Made by a program: the position numbers and the translations under genes. From NCBI RefSeq assembly GCF_030929595.1, contig NZ_JAVFVR010000004.1:396896-460895 (forward strand): DNA of 64,000 nucleotides, given 5' to 3'. Origin of the DNA: Flavobacterium sp. LHD-85. Lineage in GTDB: Bacteria > Bacteroidota > Bacteroidia > Flavobacteriales > Flavobacteriaceae. Below are positions 9,027 through 17,730 of the stretch, piece by piece; the stretch's first letter is position 1, and each line of letters begins with the position of its first letter. The notes below the pieces were generated by a model. The model was given only the letters and a program-made list of their open reading frames with translations, made no database searches and was not told the DNA's origin.

Positions 9027-12000
9027 ATGAAAAAAACAACTATATCTCTTTTTGCCGTTTGTTGCTTATTTTCCGAAGCATTAGCACAAAACAAACAAAC
9101 TTTAAGCAGAATATTGATAATGTGTTTTATCACGATCAGTATTCCTCTAACTGCACAAATTAAATATTCAGACGGAAATGACAGCTGGAATCCGAATCAA
9201 TTAGGAAATCACCGCGCTGTAATTGCTTTTTCTGGCTCAGGAAATGTTGCTAAAACAACGATCGAATGGCGAAGAAGAGACACAAATCCAGAACTTAAAA
9301 AAATTATCGTTCAAGATGCGTCTGGAAAAGAAATTCAGAACATAAAAACCGAAAATATAAATAGAGAAAACGGAACTATTTTCTTTGAACCCATTTCTGG
9401 AAAAGGAACATATTACGTTTATTACATGCCTTATGTAGACGAAGGAACTGCAAATTACCCTAAAGGAATTTATCAAAAACCTGAAAACAAAGCCGATGCT
9501 AAATGGCTTTCTAATGTAAAAGCAAACTTAAAAGACAATGCTTCCGTAACAGAAATTCAGAGCGTGAATGCTTTCAATAGTTTTTACCCGATGGAAGTAA
9601 TTGCGACAGCTACCGAAACTTCAGCTCTTGTGGCAAAAAACAGCGGAAACTCTTTCTTGGTTTTCCCAGAAGACAGAGAACATTCTATCAAATTAAAATC
9701 TGATTTACCGCAAAGATGGATTCAGAAAGGTGTTCAAAACACTTTTTCTGATACAGCAATGAAAGGTGAATATTTAGCTTTTCAATTGGGAGTTTACGCT
9801 CTTGAAGATTTAAAAAATATAAAAGTAACTTTTACCAATTTAGTAAGTACAACTGGAGCAACAATCGAAGCGAAAGACATAAGCTGTATCAACACTGACG
9901 GAACTCGATATGATGGTACTCCTTTCACCAATACTGTTTCGGTTTCAAAAGGAAAAATTCAGGCAATGTGGTGCGGCATCGATGTTCCGCAAACCGCTGC
10001 TGCTGGAACGTACAACGGAAAAGCAACGGTTATTGCTGACGGAAAATCAAAAGAAATCAATCTTCAAATTACGGTTTCTAACCAAGTAACGAAAAACGGA
10101 GGCATCGACAGTCCAGAAAAAATGACTCGTCTAAAATGGTTAAACTCAACATTAGCACAGGAAAATACAGTTATTGCTCCTTATACTCCATTAACAGTAA
10201 ACAATTTTGAAATTTCATTATTAGGAAGAAAACTGATTGTAGCTCCAAACGGATTCCCTGCGCAAATTCAGACTTTCTTTACTCCAGAAATGACTTCTGT
10301 AACAGCAAAAGCAAATGATGTTTTAAGCTCACCAATCGATTTTCATTTTGTTGATTCATCAGGAAAAGAAGTGCAATGGAAAAACAGCGGTGTAAAATTC
10401 ACTAAAAAAGAAGCTGGAACGGTTTCTTGGGAAAATACTTCAACTTCAAAATCGGTTCAGATGGACGTGAATGCTTCTATTGAATTTGACGGTTTTGTGC
10501 ATTATACGGTAAAAGTTACAGCTCTTGAAGATGTTGCCTTTAATGATATTAATTTCCAATTGCCAATGCAACCAACATCTGCAAAATACATGATGGGATT
10601 AGGTCAAAAAGGTGGAGATCGTCCTGCAACTTTCGACTGGAAATGGGATGTTGCGCATAAAAATCAAGATGGCGCTTGGATTGGTGCTGTAAATTCTGGA
10701 TTGCAGTTTTCTTTAAGAGATGAAAAATACAGCCGTCCATTAAACACCAATTTCTATTTACAAAAACCTTTGTTATTGCCAACTTCTTGGGGTAACGAAA
10801 ATAAAGGGGGAATTACAATTACACCTAACCAAAAGTCAGTTTTAGTAAATGCCTACAGCGGTGCTAGAACAATGAAAAAAGGAGAAGTGTTGTACTATAA
10901 TTTCAATTTGTTAATTACCCCTTTCCATACAATTAACACAGATTTTCAATGGGATACAAAGTTTTATCACAGATACAGCCCAATCGATTCTATTGCTAAA
11001 ACTGGCGCAACGGTAATTAATATTCACCATGCAAATGCAATTAATCCTTATATCAATTATCCTTTTATCGAATTTAAAAAGATGAAAACATATATCGATG
11101 AAGCGCACGAAAAAGGATTAAAAGTAAAAATCTACAACACAGTTAGAGAGGTTTCTAACAAGGCTTATGAGACTTTCGCATTAAGAAGTTTAGGTCATGA
11201 AATTTATTCTCCAGGAAAAGGAGGCGGATTCTCTTGGCTGCAAGAACACGTTGGCGATGATTATATCGCTGCTTGGTTTGTTCCTGAAATCAAAGATGCG
11301 GCAATCGTAAACAGTGGTATGAACCGTTGGCACAATTATTATGTGGAAGGAATGAATTGGCTGACTCAAAATGTTGGTATTGATGGAATTTATCTAGACG
11401 ACGTCGCTTTCGACAGAATCACGATGAAACGTATCAAAAGAGTTTTGACGAAAGACGGACATCCAGGAATTATCGATTTGCATAGCGCGAACCAATACAA
11501 CAAAAGCGACGGATTTAATAACAGTGCCAACTTATACATGGAGCACTTTCCGTACATCAATAAATTATGGTTTGGAGAATATTTCGATTACGAAAAAAAT
11601 CAGCCTGACTTTTTCTTGACTGAGGTAAGCGGAATTCCGTTTGGATTAATGGGAGAAATGCTTCAAGATGGTGGAAATCCGTGGAGAGGAATGGTTTACG
11701 GAATGACAAACAGATTGCCTTGGAGCGATGGCGCTGACCCAAGAAACATCTGGAAAGTTTGGGATTCTTTCGGAATTAAAGGTTCTGAAATGATTGGATA
11801 TTGGAGCGAAAACTGTCCTGTAAAAACAAACAATGAAAAAGTTCTAGCAACAGTTTATAAAAAGAACGGAACGGCTTTAATTTCAATTGCAAGTTGGGCA
11901 GATGCTGATGTAAATGTGAAATTGAATATTGACTGGAAAAAGCTAGGAATCAATCCTGCAAAAGCTACTATTACGGCTCCAGAAGTTACCAATTTCCAGC

Positions 12001-12074
12001 CTGCAAAAACATTCACAGCAAAAGACGAAATAACTGTTCCTAAAGGAAAAGGATGGTTGTTGATTGTGAAGTAA
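9027..12074 (+). CDS. Secreted glycoside hydrolase-like protein (DUF6067 / GH123 N-terminal-type)
   Basis: This is a 1015-residue exported protein. The N-terminal half is beta-rich ('MEVIATAT', 'AFQLGVYA', 'TAAAGTYNGKATV'), as in the N-terminal domain of GH123-like proteins. The C-terminal half (about 650-940) reads as a TIM-barrel hydrolase: 'KMKTYIDEAHEKGLKVKIYN', 'GIDGIYLDDVAFDR', 'IIDLHSANQYN', 'NLYMEHFPYINKLWFGEYFD' and 'EVSGIPFGLMGEML'. The paired Asp of YLDD, near residue 790, is a candidate catalytic site. This matches DUF6067-type proteins from memory; GH123 itself is a beta-N-acetylgalactosaminidase family, so a hexosaminidase role would fit the neighbours but is inference. Two signal-peptide-like segments stand in tandem, one ending 'ALAQ' at residue 21 and a second ending 'PLTAQ'. 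An ATG at 9120 would use only the end of the second. Confidence 0.65.
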   Translation: MKKTTISLFAVCCLFSEALAQNKQTLSRILIMCFITISIPLTAQIKYSDGNDSWNPNQLGNHRAVIAFSGSGNVAKTTIEWRRRDTNPELKKIIVQDASGKEIQNIKTENINRENGTIFFEPISGKGTYYVYYMPYVDEGTANYPKGIYQKPENKADAKWLSNVKANLKDNASVTEIQSVNAFNSFYPMEVIATATETSALVAKNSGNSFLVFPEDREHSIKLKSDLPQRWIQKGVQNTFSDTAMKGEYLAFQLGVYALEDLKNIKVTFTNLVSTTGATIEAKDISCINTDGTRYDGTPFTNTVSVSKGKIQAMWCGIDVPQTAAAGTYNGKATVIADGKSKEINLQITVSNQVTKNGGIDSPEKMTRLKWLNSTLAQENTVIAPYTPLTVNNFEISLLGRKLIVAPNGFPAQIQTFFTPEMTSVTAKANDVLSSPIDFHFVDSSGKEVQWKNSGVKFTKKEAGTVSWENTSTSKSVQMDVNASIEFDGFVHYTVKVTALEDVAFNDINFQLPMQPTSAKYMMGLGQKGGDRPATFDWKWDVAHKNQDGAWIGAVNSGLQFSLRDEKYSRPLNTNFYLQKPLLLPTSWGNENKGGITITPNQKSVLVNAYSGARTMKKGEVLYYNFNLLITPFHTINTDFQWDTKFYHRYSPIDSIAKTGATVINIHHANAINPYINYPFIEFKKMKTYIDEAHEKGLKVKIYNTVREVSNKAYETFALRSLGHEIYSPGKGGGFSWLQEHVGDDYIAAWFVPEIKDAAIVNSGMNRWHNYYVEGMNWLTQNVGIDGIYLDDVAFDRITMKRIKRVLTKDGHPGIIDLHSANQYNKSDGFNNSANLYMEHFPYINKLWFGEYFDYEKNQPDFFLTEVSGIPFGLMGEMLQDGGNPWRGMVYGMTNRLPWSDGADPRNIWKVWDSFGIKGSEMIGYWSENCPVKTNNEKVLATVYKKNGTALISIASWADADVNVKLNIDWKKLGINPAKATITAPEVTNFQPAKTFTAKDEITVPKGKGWLLIVK

Positions 12075-12091
12075 TAAAATCCATATTTTGT

Positions 12092-12241
12092 TGTGCCGTT
12101 AGGCACTAAATATCGGTAGAAAAACATGAATTAAAAAAATTAGCGTGCCGTAGGTACGCAACAAAACGATTATTGCGTACCTACGGCACGCCAACGTATT
12201 TGAACCTGATTTTTTACCAATATCTAGTGCCTAACGGCACA
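12092..12241. repeat. Nested inverted-repeat (REP/BIME-like) element
   Basis: Outer arms TGTGCCGTTAGGCACTA (12092-12108) and TAGTGCCTAACGGCACA (12225-12241) are perfect inverse complements. Inside them, GCGTGCCGTAGGTACGCAA (12143-12161) and TTGCGTACCTACGGCACGC (12173-12191) form a second perfect pair. Both arms share a 'GTGCCGT.AGG' core, so this resembles clustered REP-type palindromes. It fills the gap between the DUF6067-like and DUF5107 genes, with no coding capacity. Confidence 0.85.
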
Positions 12242-12336
12242 TTTAAAACAAGCGATACCAATTAATGCCTATTAAATCATTGAAATATATTTAATCTGTG
12301 GCAAAAAAATAACCACAAATAACCAAGCTCTCCATC

Positions 12337-15300
12337 ATGAAATTTAGACCATTACTATCCTTTTTACTCCTTGGAAGCCTTTTTGTCACTGCACAAAACA
12401 ACCCCACTATAAAAGAATACAAAAAAGTATTTACCACATATCCGTTCTCAGATCCCGATCCGATTCCGAAACCTGATACGAAGTTTTATCCGTATTTTCG
12501 TTTTGATGGATTTACCGATAAACCCGTTCAGAAAGAATGGAAAGTAATCGAAATTGAGAACGATTATATCAAATTGATGATCTTGCCAGAAATTGGCGGA
12601 AAAGTCTGGTCGGCTATAGAAAAATCTACAGGAAAAGATATTGTTTACAACAATCATGTGGTGAAATTTAGAGACATTGCCATGCGCGGACCTTGGACAA
12701 GTGGCGGTGTTGAAGGCAATTACGGAATTATCGGCCACACGCCAAACTGCGCAACTCCTGTCGATTATAAAATCATAAACCGAGAAGACGGAAGCATTAG
12801 CTGTGTCATTGGGGTTTTAGATTTATTGACGAGAACTTCTTGGAAATTAGATATCAATCTGCCAAAAGACAAAGCCTATTTTACCACAAATTCGTTTTGG
12901 TCTAACACAACCGAATTCGAACAGCCTTATTACACTTGGATGAATACGGGCATAAAAGCAGCCGAAAATCTACAGTTCATTTATCCTGGACAAACTTACA
13001 TTGGTCATAATGGAGAATACAATTCTTGGCCAATTGACAAAGAAAATGGCAAAGATTTGTCATTCTACAAAAACAACAATTTTGGCGGTTACAAATCCTA
13101 TCACGTATTCGGGAAATATGATGATTTCTTTGGCGGATATTATCATGACGAAGATTTCGGAATAGGAAGATATGGCAATCATGATGATAAACCGGGCAAA
13201 AAAATCTGGATTTGGGGATTGTCTCAGCAAGGAATGATCTGGGAAAAATTATTAACAGATACTGACGGACAATATGTAGAAGTGCAAAGCGGAAGATTGT
13301 TTAATCAAGCGAGCGAAGGCAGTAACCTTACACCTTTCAAACAACGTTCATTTGCGCCTTATCAGACTGATACCTGGACAGAATATTGGTTTCCTGTAAA
13401 ACACACAAAAGGTTTTGTTAAAGCCAATAATTATGGCTCTGTCAATATTAAAAACGAAAATGGCTGGCTAAAAATCTATTTTTCTCCGCTTCAAAAATTA
13501 AATGAAAAAATTGAAGTTTTTGAAAACGATAAAAAAGTATATTCTAAAGATATTGCTTTGAATACAATGCAAACTTTCAAAGATTCAATTCAGGTAAAAG
13601 TCGATTCTAATAAATTGAAATTTGTTTTAGGCGGAAATAAACTCGTTTGGAATTCTGCGCCAGAAGATGGAAATATTAATCGTCCTGTAGAAATTCCAAA
13701 AGATTTTGATCATAATTCGATTTACGGATTGTATTTGCAGGGGAAAAATTACATCAGCTTTAAAGATTATGTTCTGGCTGAAGATAAATTGAATGCTTGT
13801 TTGAAACTAGATCCGAACTACGCTCCTGCCCTTTCCGCATTGGCTTCTTTGCAAATCAGAAAATTAGATTACAAAGCAGCTGTAAATTCCGCAAGCAAAG
13901 CTTTATCGATTGATACTTATGATCCTGCAGGTAATTACTTTTATGCTTTGGCAAATTTCCATTTAGGAAATACTACCGATGCAAAAGACGGTTTTGATAT
14001 TGCTGCTGCAAGTGTTGAATTTAGAAGTCCTGCTTACACCGCTTTAAGCAAAATTTATTTAGCAGAAAACGATCTTTCGAAAGCAATCGAATATGCAGAG
14101 AAAAGCTTAACATACAATCAATACAACATAGAAGGTCTACAGGTTTTAGCTGTTTTATATCGTCTTCAGAATAATACAGATAAAGCAAATTCGGTTTTAA
14201 AAACCATTACAAAATTAGATCCGCTGAATCATTTTGCTGATTTTGAAAAATACCTTTGGAACAATTCAAACGATTCAAAAAATGCATTTGTTGCTGCCAT
14301 TCAAAACGAAATGCCAGAACAGACTTTTCTTGAATTAGGAATCTGGTATAATAATATCAGTCGAAAAGAAGAAGCTTTAAAAGTGTTTTCTATTGCAGAA
14401 CCAAGTGCTGAAATTATTTATTGGAAAGCCTTTTTAGAAAATAAACCAGTTGATGTAAGCAAAATTAAACCAGGAACAAGTTTTCCTTTTAGAAATGAAA
14501 CCGCAGAAATCCTAAAATCTTTAATTAAAACAAATGATCAATACCAATTAAAATATCATTTAGGTTTAATTGAATGGAATCGCAACAGCATTTCAGAAGC
14601 TAAAGAATTGTTTTTGCAATGCGGTACAAAACCAAATGATCCTGCGTTTTATGGAGCTAAAGCTTCTTTATTCAAAAATGATGCTTCAGTAGTATTGGCA
14701 AGTCTACAGCAGGCTATAAAATTAGATCCGCAAGGCTGGAGATATCATAAAATGCTTGCAGAACATTACATCGCTCAAAAACAATTTGATAAAGCGCTTA
14801 CAACGGCTGAGTCTTTCTATAAAAAACATCAAGACAATTATTTGATTGGAATGCTCTACGCTAAAACTTTATTGCTAAACAAAAAATACCGTGAAGCCGA
14901 TTCGTTCTTAACCAAATTGCAAATCCTTCCGTTTGAAGGCGCAACAGCAGGAAGACAATTGTATCATGAAGCTAAATTGATGCAGGCTTTAGCAGAAATC
15001 AAAAACAAGCAGTACAAAAAAGCATTACAATTTATTGCTGATGCCAAACTGTTTCCAGAGAATTTAGGCGTTGGAAAACCGTATGACGAAAACATAGATG
15101 AAAGACTAGAAAATTGGCTGGATTATCAATGTTATAACAGTCTTGGAAATAAAGAAATGGCTTCTAAATCTTTAGATAAAATTGTTGCTTTTCGTCCTGT
15201 AGTGGATAATACAGTTATGAACTTCCTTCCGGCAAACAACCTTGTTTCAGCTTGGGCGATTGAGAAAAAGTCTTCTGCTCAGGAAGCTGAAAAATGGATT

Positions 15301-15432
15301 AAAACTCAGGCAAATTTATATCCTACAAATAAAATAGTGCAGTGGACTTTATTGTCTTACACCAAAAAGCCATCGAATATTTTAAGTGAAGATGAAAAAG
15401 ACGGCGAAGTCAGAATTATCGAAAAATTGTAA
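12337..15432 (+). CDS. Secreted DUF5107 domain protein with TPR repeats
   Basis: This 1031-residue protein has a Sec signal ending 'LFVTAQ' (about residue 20). The N-terminal DUF5107 domain (about 40-350) shows 'IKLMILPEIGGKVWSAIEK', 'FRDIAMRGPWTSGGVEGNYG', 'PYYTWMNTGIKAAENLQFI' and 'GMIWEKLLTDTDGQYVEVQS', a fold resembling mutarotase or carbohydrate-binding sandwiches. From about residue 470 to 950 the sequence turns into TPR-like helical pairs ('KLDPNYAPALSALASLQI', 'AIEYAEKSLTYNQYNIEGL', 'RYHKMLAEHYIAQKQFDKA'). Proteins of this build are frequent in Bacteroidota glycan loci; their activity is not established to my knowledge. The next gene begins 21 bp downstream, consistent with cotranscription. 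Confidence 0.75.
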   Translation: MKFRPLLSFLLLGSLFVTAQNNPTIKEYKKVFTTYPFSDPDPIPKPDTKFYPYFRFDGFTDKPVQKEWKVIEIENDYIKLMILPEIGGKVWSAIEKSTGKDIVYNNHVVKFRDIAMRGPWTSGGVEGNYGIIGHTPNCATPVDYKIINREDGSISCVIGVLDLLTRTSWKLDINLPKDKAYFTTNSFWSNTTEFEQPYYTWMNTGIKAAENLQFIYPGQTYIGHNGEYNSWPIDKENGKDLSFYKNNNFGGYKSYHVFGKYDDFFGGYYHDEDFGIGRYGNHDDKPGKKIWIWGLSQQGMIWEKLLTDTDGQYVEVQSGRLFNQASEGSNLTPFKQRSFAPYQTDTWTEYWFPVKHTKGFVKANNYGSVNIKNENGWLKIYFSPLQKLNEKIEVFENDKKVYSKDIALNTMQTFKDSIQVKVDSNKLKFVLGGNKLVWNSAPEDGNINRPVEIPKDFDHNSIYGLYLQGKNYISFKDYVLAEDKLNACLKLDPNYAPALSALASLQIRKLDYKAAVNSASKALSIDTYDPAGNYFYALANFHLGNTTDAKDGFDIAAASVEFRSPAYTALSKIYLAENDLSKAIEYAEKSLTYNQYNIEGLQVLAVLYRLQNNTDKANSVLKTITKLDPLNHFADFEKYLWNNSNDSKNAFVAAIQNEMPEQTFLELGIWYNNISRKEEALKVFSIAEPSAEIIYWKAFLENKPVDVSKIKPGTSFPFRNETAEILKSLIKTNDQYQLKYHLGLIEWNRNSISEAKELFLQCGTKPNDPAFYGAKASLFKNDASVVLASLQQAIKLDPQGWRYHKMLAEHYIAQKQFDKALTTAESFYKKHQDNYLIGMLYAKTLLLNKKYREADSFLTKLQILPFEGATAGRQLYHEAKLMQALAEIKNKQYKKALQFIADAKLFPENLGVGKPYDENIDERLENWLDYQCYNSLGNKEMASKSLDKIVAFRPVVDNTVMNFLPANNLVSAWAIEKKSSAQEAEKWIKTQANLYPTNKIVQWTLLSYTKKPSNILSEDEKDGEVRIIEKL

Positions 15433-15453
15433 AGAACTTTCAAAATAATAAAA

Positions 15454-17637
15454 ATGAAAAACCATTTTTTAAAATATACTTTTTTTGGTCTTGTCCTTTT
15501 GATGGCTCCAAAAATTGAAGCACAGAACAAAGCAGAAAAGACAGATGAATTATCTATTTATCGTACTACTCCTTTAAAAACGCATGATTTAATTCATACC
15601 AAACTGGAAGTTTCTTTCGATTATGGAAAACGCTATTTGTACGGAAAAGAATGGATTACTTTAAAACCTCATTTCTACGAAACTGATTCGCTTAAGTTGG
15701 ACGCGAAAGGAATGGATTTTAAAGAAATTGCTATTATTGATGGCAAAAAAAGTATTCCGTTGCAATACAAATATGATAATGAGGAACTTTCAATAGCTTT
15801 AAACAGAAAATATAAAAGCACAGAAAAGTATACGATTTTCATTAATTATACTGCAAAACCAGCAGAACTGAAAAGCAAAGCTGGCGAATCGATTACCAAT
15901 TCAAACGGATTGTATTTTATTAATCCTGACGGAAAAGGTGACAAACCAACACAAATATGGACGCAAGGCGAAACGGAGGCTTCTTCTTGCTGGTTCCCAA
16001 CAATCGATAAACCAAATCAGAAAACAACTTCTGAAATTGCTATGACCGTTGAGGCAAAATATACCACACTTTCAAACGGCAAATTAACTTCGCAAAAAGT
16101 AAATAAAGACAGGACAAGAACAGATATCTGGAAGATGGAACAGCCAAATGCGCCTTATTTGTTTATGATGGCCGTTGGTGATTTTAAAATCTATAAAGAT
16201 TCTTATAAAGGTAAAGAAGTCAGCTATTATTTAGAGCCAAAATATGCGCCTTATGCCAAACAGATTTTTTATAAAACGCCAGATATGATGAATTTTTACG
16301 GCAAAATGCTTGGCGTAGAATATCCTTGGGCGAAATATGCGCAGATTGTGGTGAAAGACTATTTTGGAGGTGCGATGGAAAATACTTCGGCAACCGTTCA
16401 TGGTGAATATGTGCAAAAAACAGAGCGCGAATTATTAGATGATAATCAAGAAAGTACCATTGCTCACGAGCTTTTTCACCAATGGTTTGGCGATTATGTA
16501 ACGGCTGAGTCTTGGTCAAACTTAACCATGAATGAATCGTTTGCCACTTTTGGAGAAGTTTTATGGCACGGGCACGATGCAGGACAAGATGGTGAAGACA
16601 GATCTCGTTATGAAAAATTGCAGAATTATTTACGTTCTCAAAAAAATGGCGACAGTCCTATTTTAGCTCGTTTTCATTACAGAAACGCAGACGATATGTT
16701 TGATAATATCAGCTATTCTAAAGGTTCGATTATTTTGTATGCCATGAAAAACCAAATGGGTGACGAAGCCTTTTTTAAGGGATTAAATCATTATCTAACT
16801 ACAAATGCGTACAAATCTGGCGAACCGCATCAACTGCGTTTATCGATGGAAGAAGTGACAGGAAAAGATTGGTTGCCTTATTTTGAACAATGGTATTATA
16901 ATGCTGGAAGTCCAATTCTGGATGTGAACTACAAATACGCTAACGGAAAAATTACCATTACAGTAAGTCAATCTCAGGATAGTTCGGTGCAAACCTTTAC
17001 ACTGCCTTTAAAAGTTGATTTTTACGTAAACGGAACTAAAATTAGAAAGGAGATTTTAATTGATAAAAGACAGCAAAGCTTCAGTTTTGACCTTCCCTCA
17101 AAACCTGAATTTATAGATTTAGATCCAGATAAAATCCTAGTTGGTGAAGTTAATGTAGATAAAAAAACCGCTGCTGATTATCTTTATCAATATAAAAATG
17201 CACCATCCTATTACAACCGAATTGAAGCTATAAAATTTGCTTCAAAAGACAGAAGTCAGGAGTCACAGCTTATTCTACTAGAAGGTTTAAAAGATCAACA
17301 GGAAGATTTAAGAGTACTGAGCATCAAAGCAATTGATTTAAATGAAAAACAAACCAAAGATCAGGTTTTAAAAATGCTTCTTGATATTGCTAAAAATGAT
17401 AAAAAGACCATTGCAAGAGCAAATGCTATTGTAAAATTATCATCTACAGGCGATGCTTCTTATAAAAATTTAATGGCAGAAAGTATTAAAGAACAATCAT
17501 ATAACGTAATTGCAGCTGGATTAACAGGATTAACAAAATATGCGCCAGCCGAAGCAGATAAAGCATTGTCCTCATTGGATGACGATACACAAAAACATGT
17601 AACGCCATTAATGAAAAAATTTAGTAGTCAAAAATAA
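15454..17637 (+). CDS. M1 family zinc aminopeptidase, secreted
   Basis: This 727-residue protein has a signal ending 'KIEAQ' (about residue 24). The M1 signature is complete: GAMEN at 306-310, HELFH at 338-342, and the third zinc ligand Glu in NESF at 361, the canonical 18 residues after the second His. An N-terminal beta-domain precedes the catalytic domain, and the C-terminal part (about 580-727) is helical and HEAT-like. Such enzymes remove N-terminal residues from peptides. It lies 21 bp after the DUF5107 gene within the glycan locus, which suggests that the substrate includes peptide, for example glycopeptides from mucin-like proteins. A strong hairpin follows its stop. Confidence 0.92.
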   Translation: MKNHFLKYTFFGLVLLMAPKIEAQNKAEKTDELSIYRTTPLKTHDLIHTKLEVSFDYGKRYLYGKEWITLKPHFYETDSLKLDAKGMDFKEIAIIDGKKSIPLQYKYDNEELSIALNRKYKSTEKYTIFINYTAKPAELKSKAGESITNSNGLYFINPDGKGDKPTQIWTQGETEASSCWFPTIDKPNQKTTSEIAMTVEAKYTTLSNGKLTSQKVNKDRTRTDIWKMEQPNAPYLFMMAVGDFKIYKDSYKGKEVSYYLEPKYAPYAKQIFYKTPDMMNFYGKMLGVEYPWAKYAQIVVKDYFGGAMENTSATVHGEYVQKTERELLDDNQESTIAHELFHQWFGDYVTAESWSNLTMNESFATFGEVLWHGHDAGQDGEDRSRYEKLQNYLRSQKNGDSPILARFHYRNADDMFDNISYSKGSIILYAMKNQMGDEAFFKGLNHYLTTNAYKSGEPHQLRLSMEEVTGKDWLPYFEQWYYNAGSPILDVNYKYANGKITITVSQSQDSSVQTFTLPLKVDFYVNGTKIRKEILIDKRQQSFSFDLPSKPEFIDLDPDKILVGEVNVDKKTAADYLYQYKNAPSYYNRIEAIKFASKDRSQESQLILLEGLKDQQEDLRVLSIKAIDLNEKQTKDQVLKMLLDIAKNDKKTIARANAIVKLSSTGDASYKNLMAESIKEQSYNVIAAGLTGLTKYAPAEADKALSSLDDDTQKHVTPLMKKFSSQK

Positions 17638-17671
17638 TTATAAGAATCCTAGAATCTGTTTTGTTTTTGAA

Positions 17672-17708
17672 AACCTCTCTAATTTGGTTCATTAGAGAGG
17701 TTATTTTT
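17672..17708 (+). terminator. Conserved hairpin copy 2, likely terminator after the M1 gene
   Basis: AACCTCTCTAAT (17672-17683) pairs with ATTAGAGAGGTT (17691-17702), a perfect 12-bp stem, followed by ATTTTTTA. It looks like an intrinsic terminator, yet it lies 28 nt before the next start codon, like the related copies at 6110 and 19876. It may serve as an attenuator before the GH110 gene. Confidence 0.7.
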
Positions 17709-17730
17709 TAACTAAAAATCGCAACTAAAA

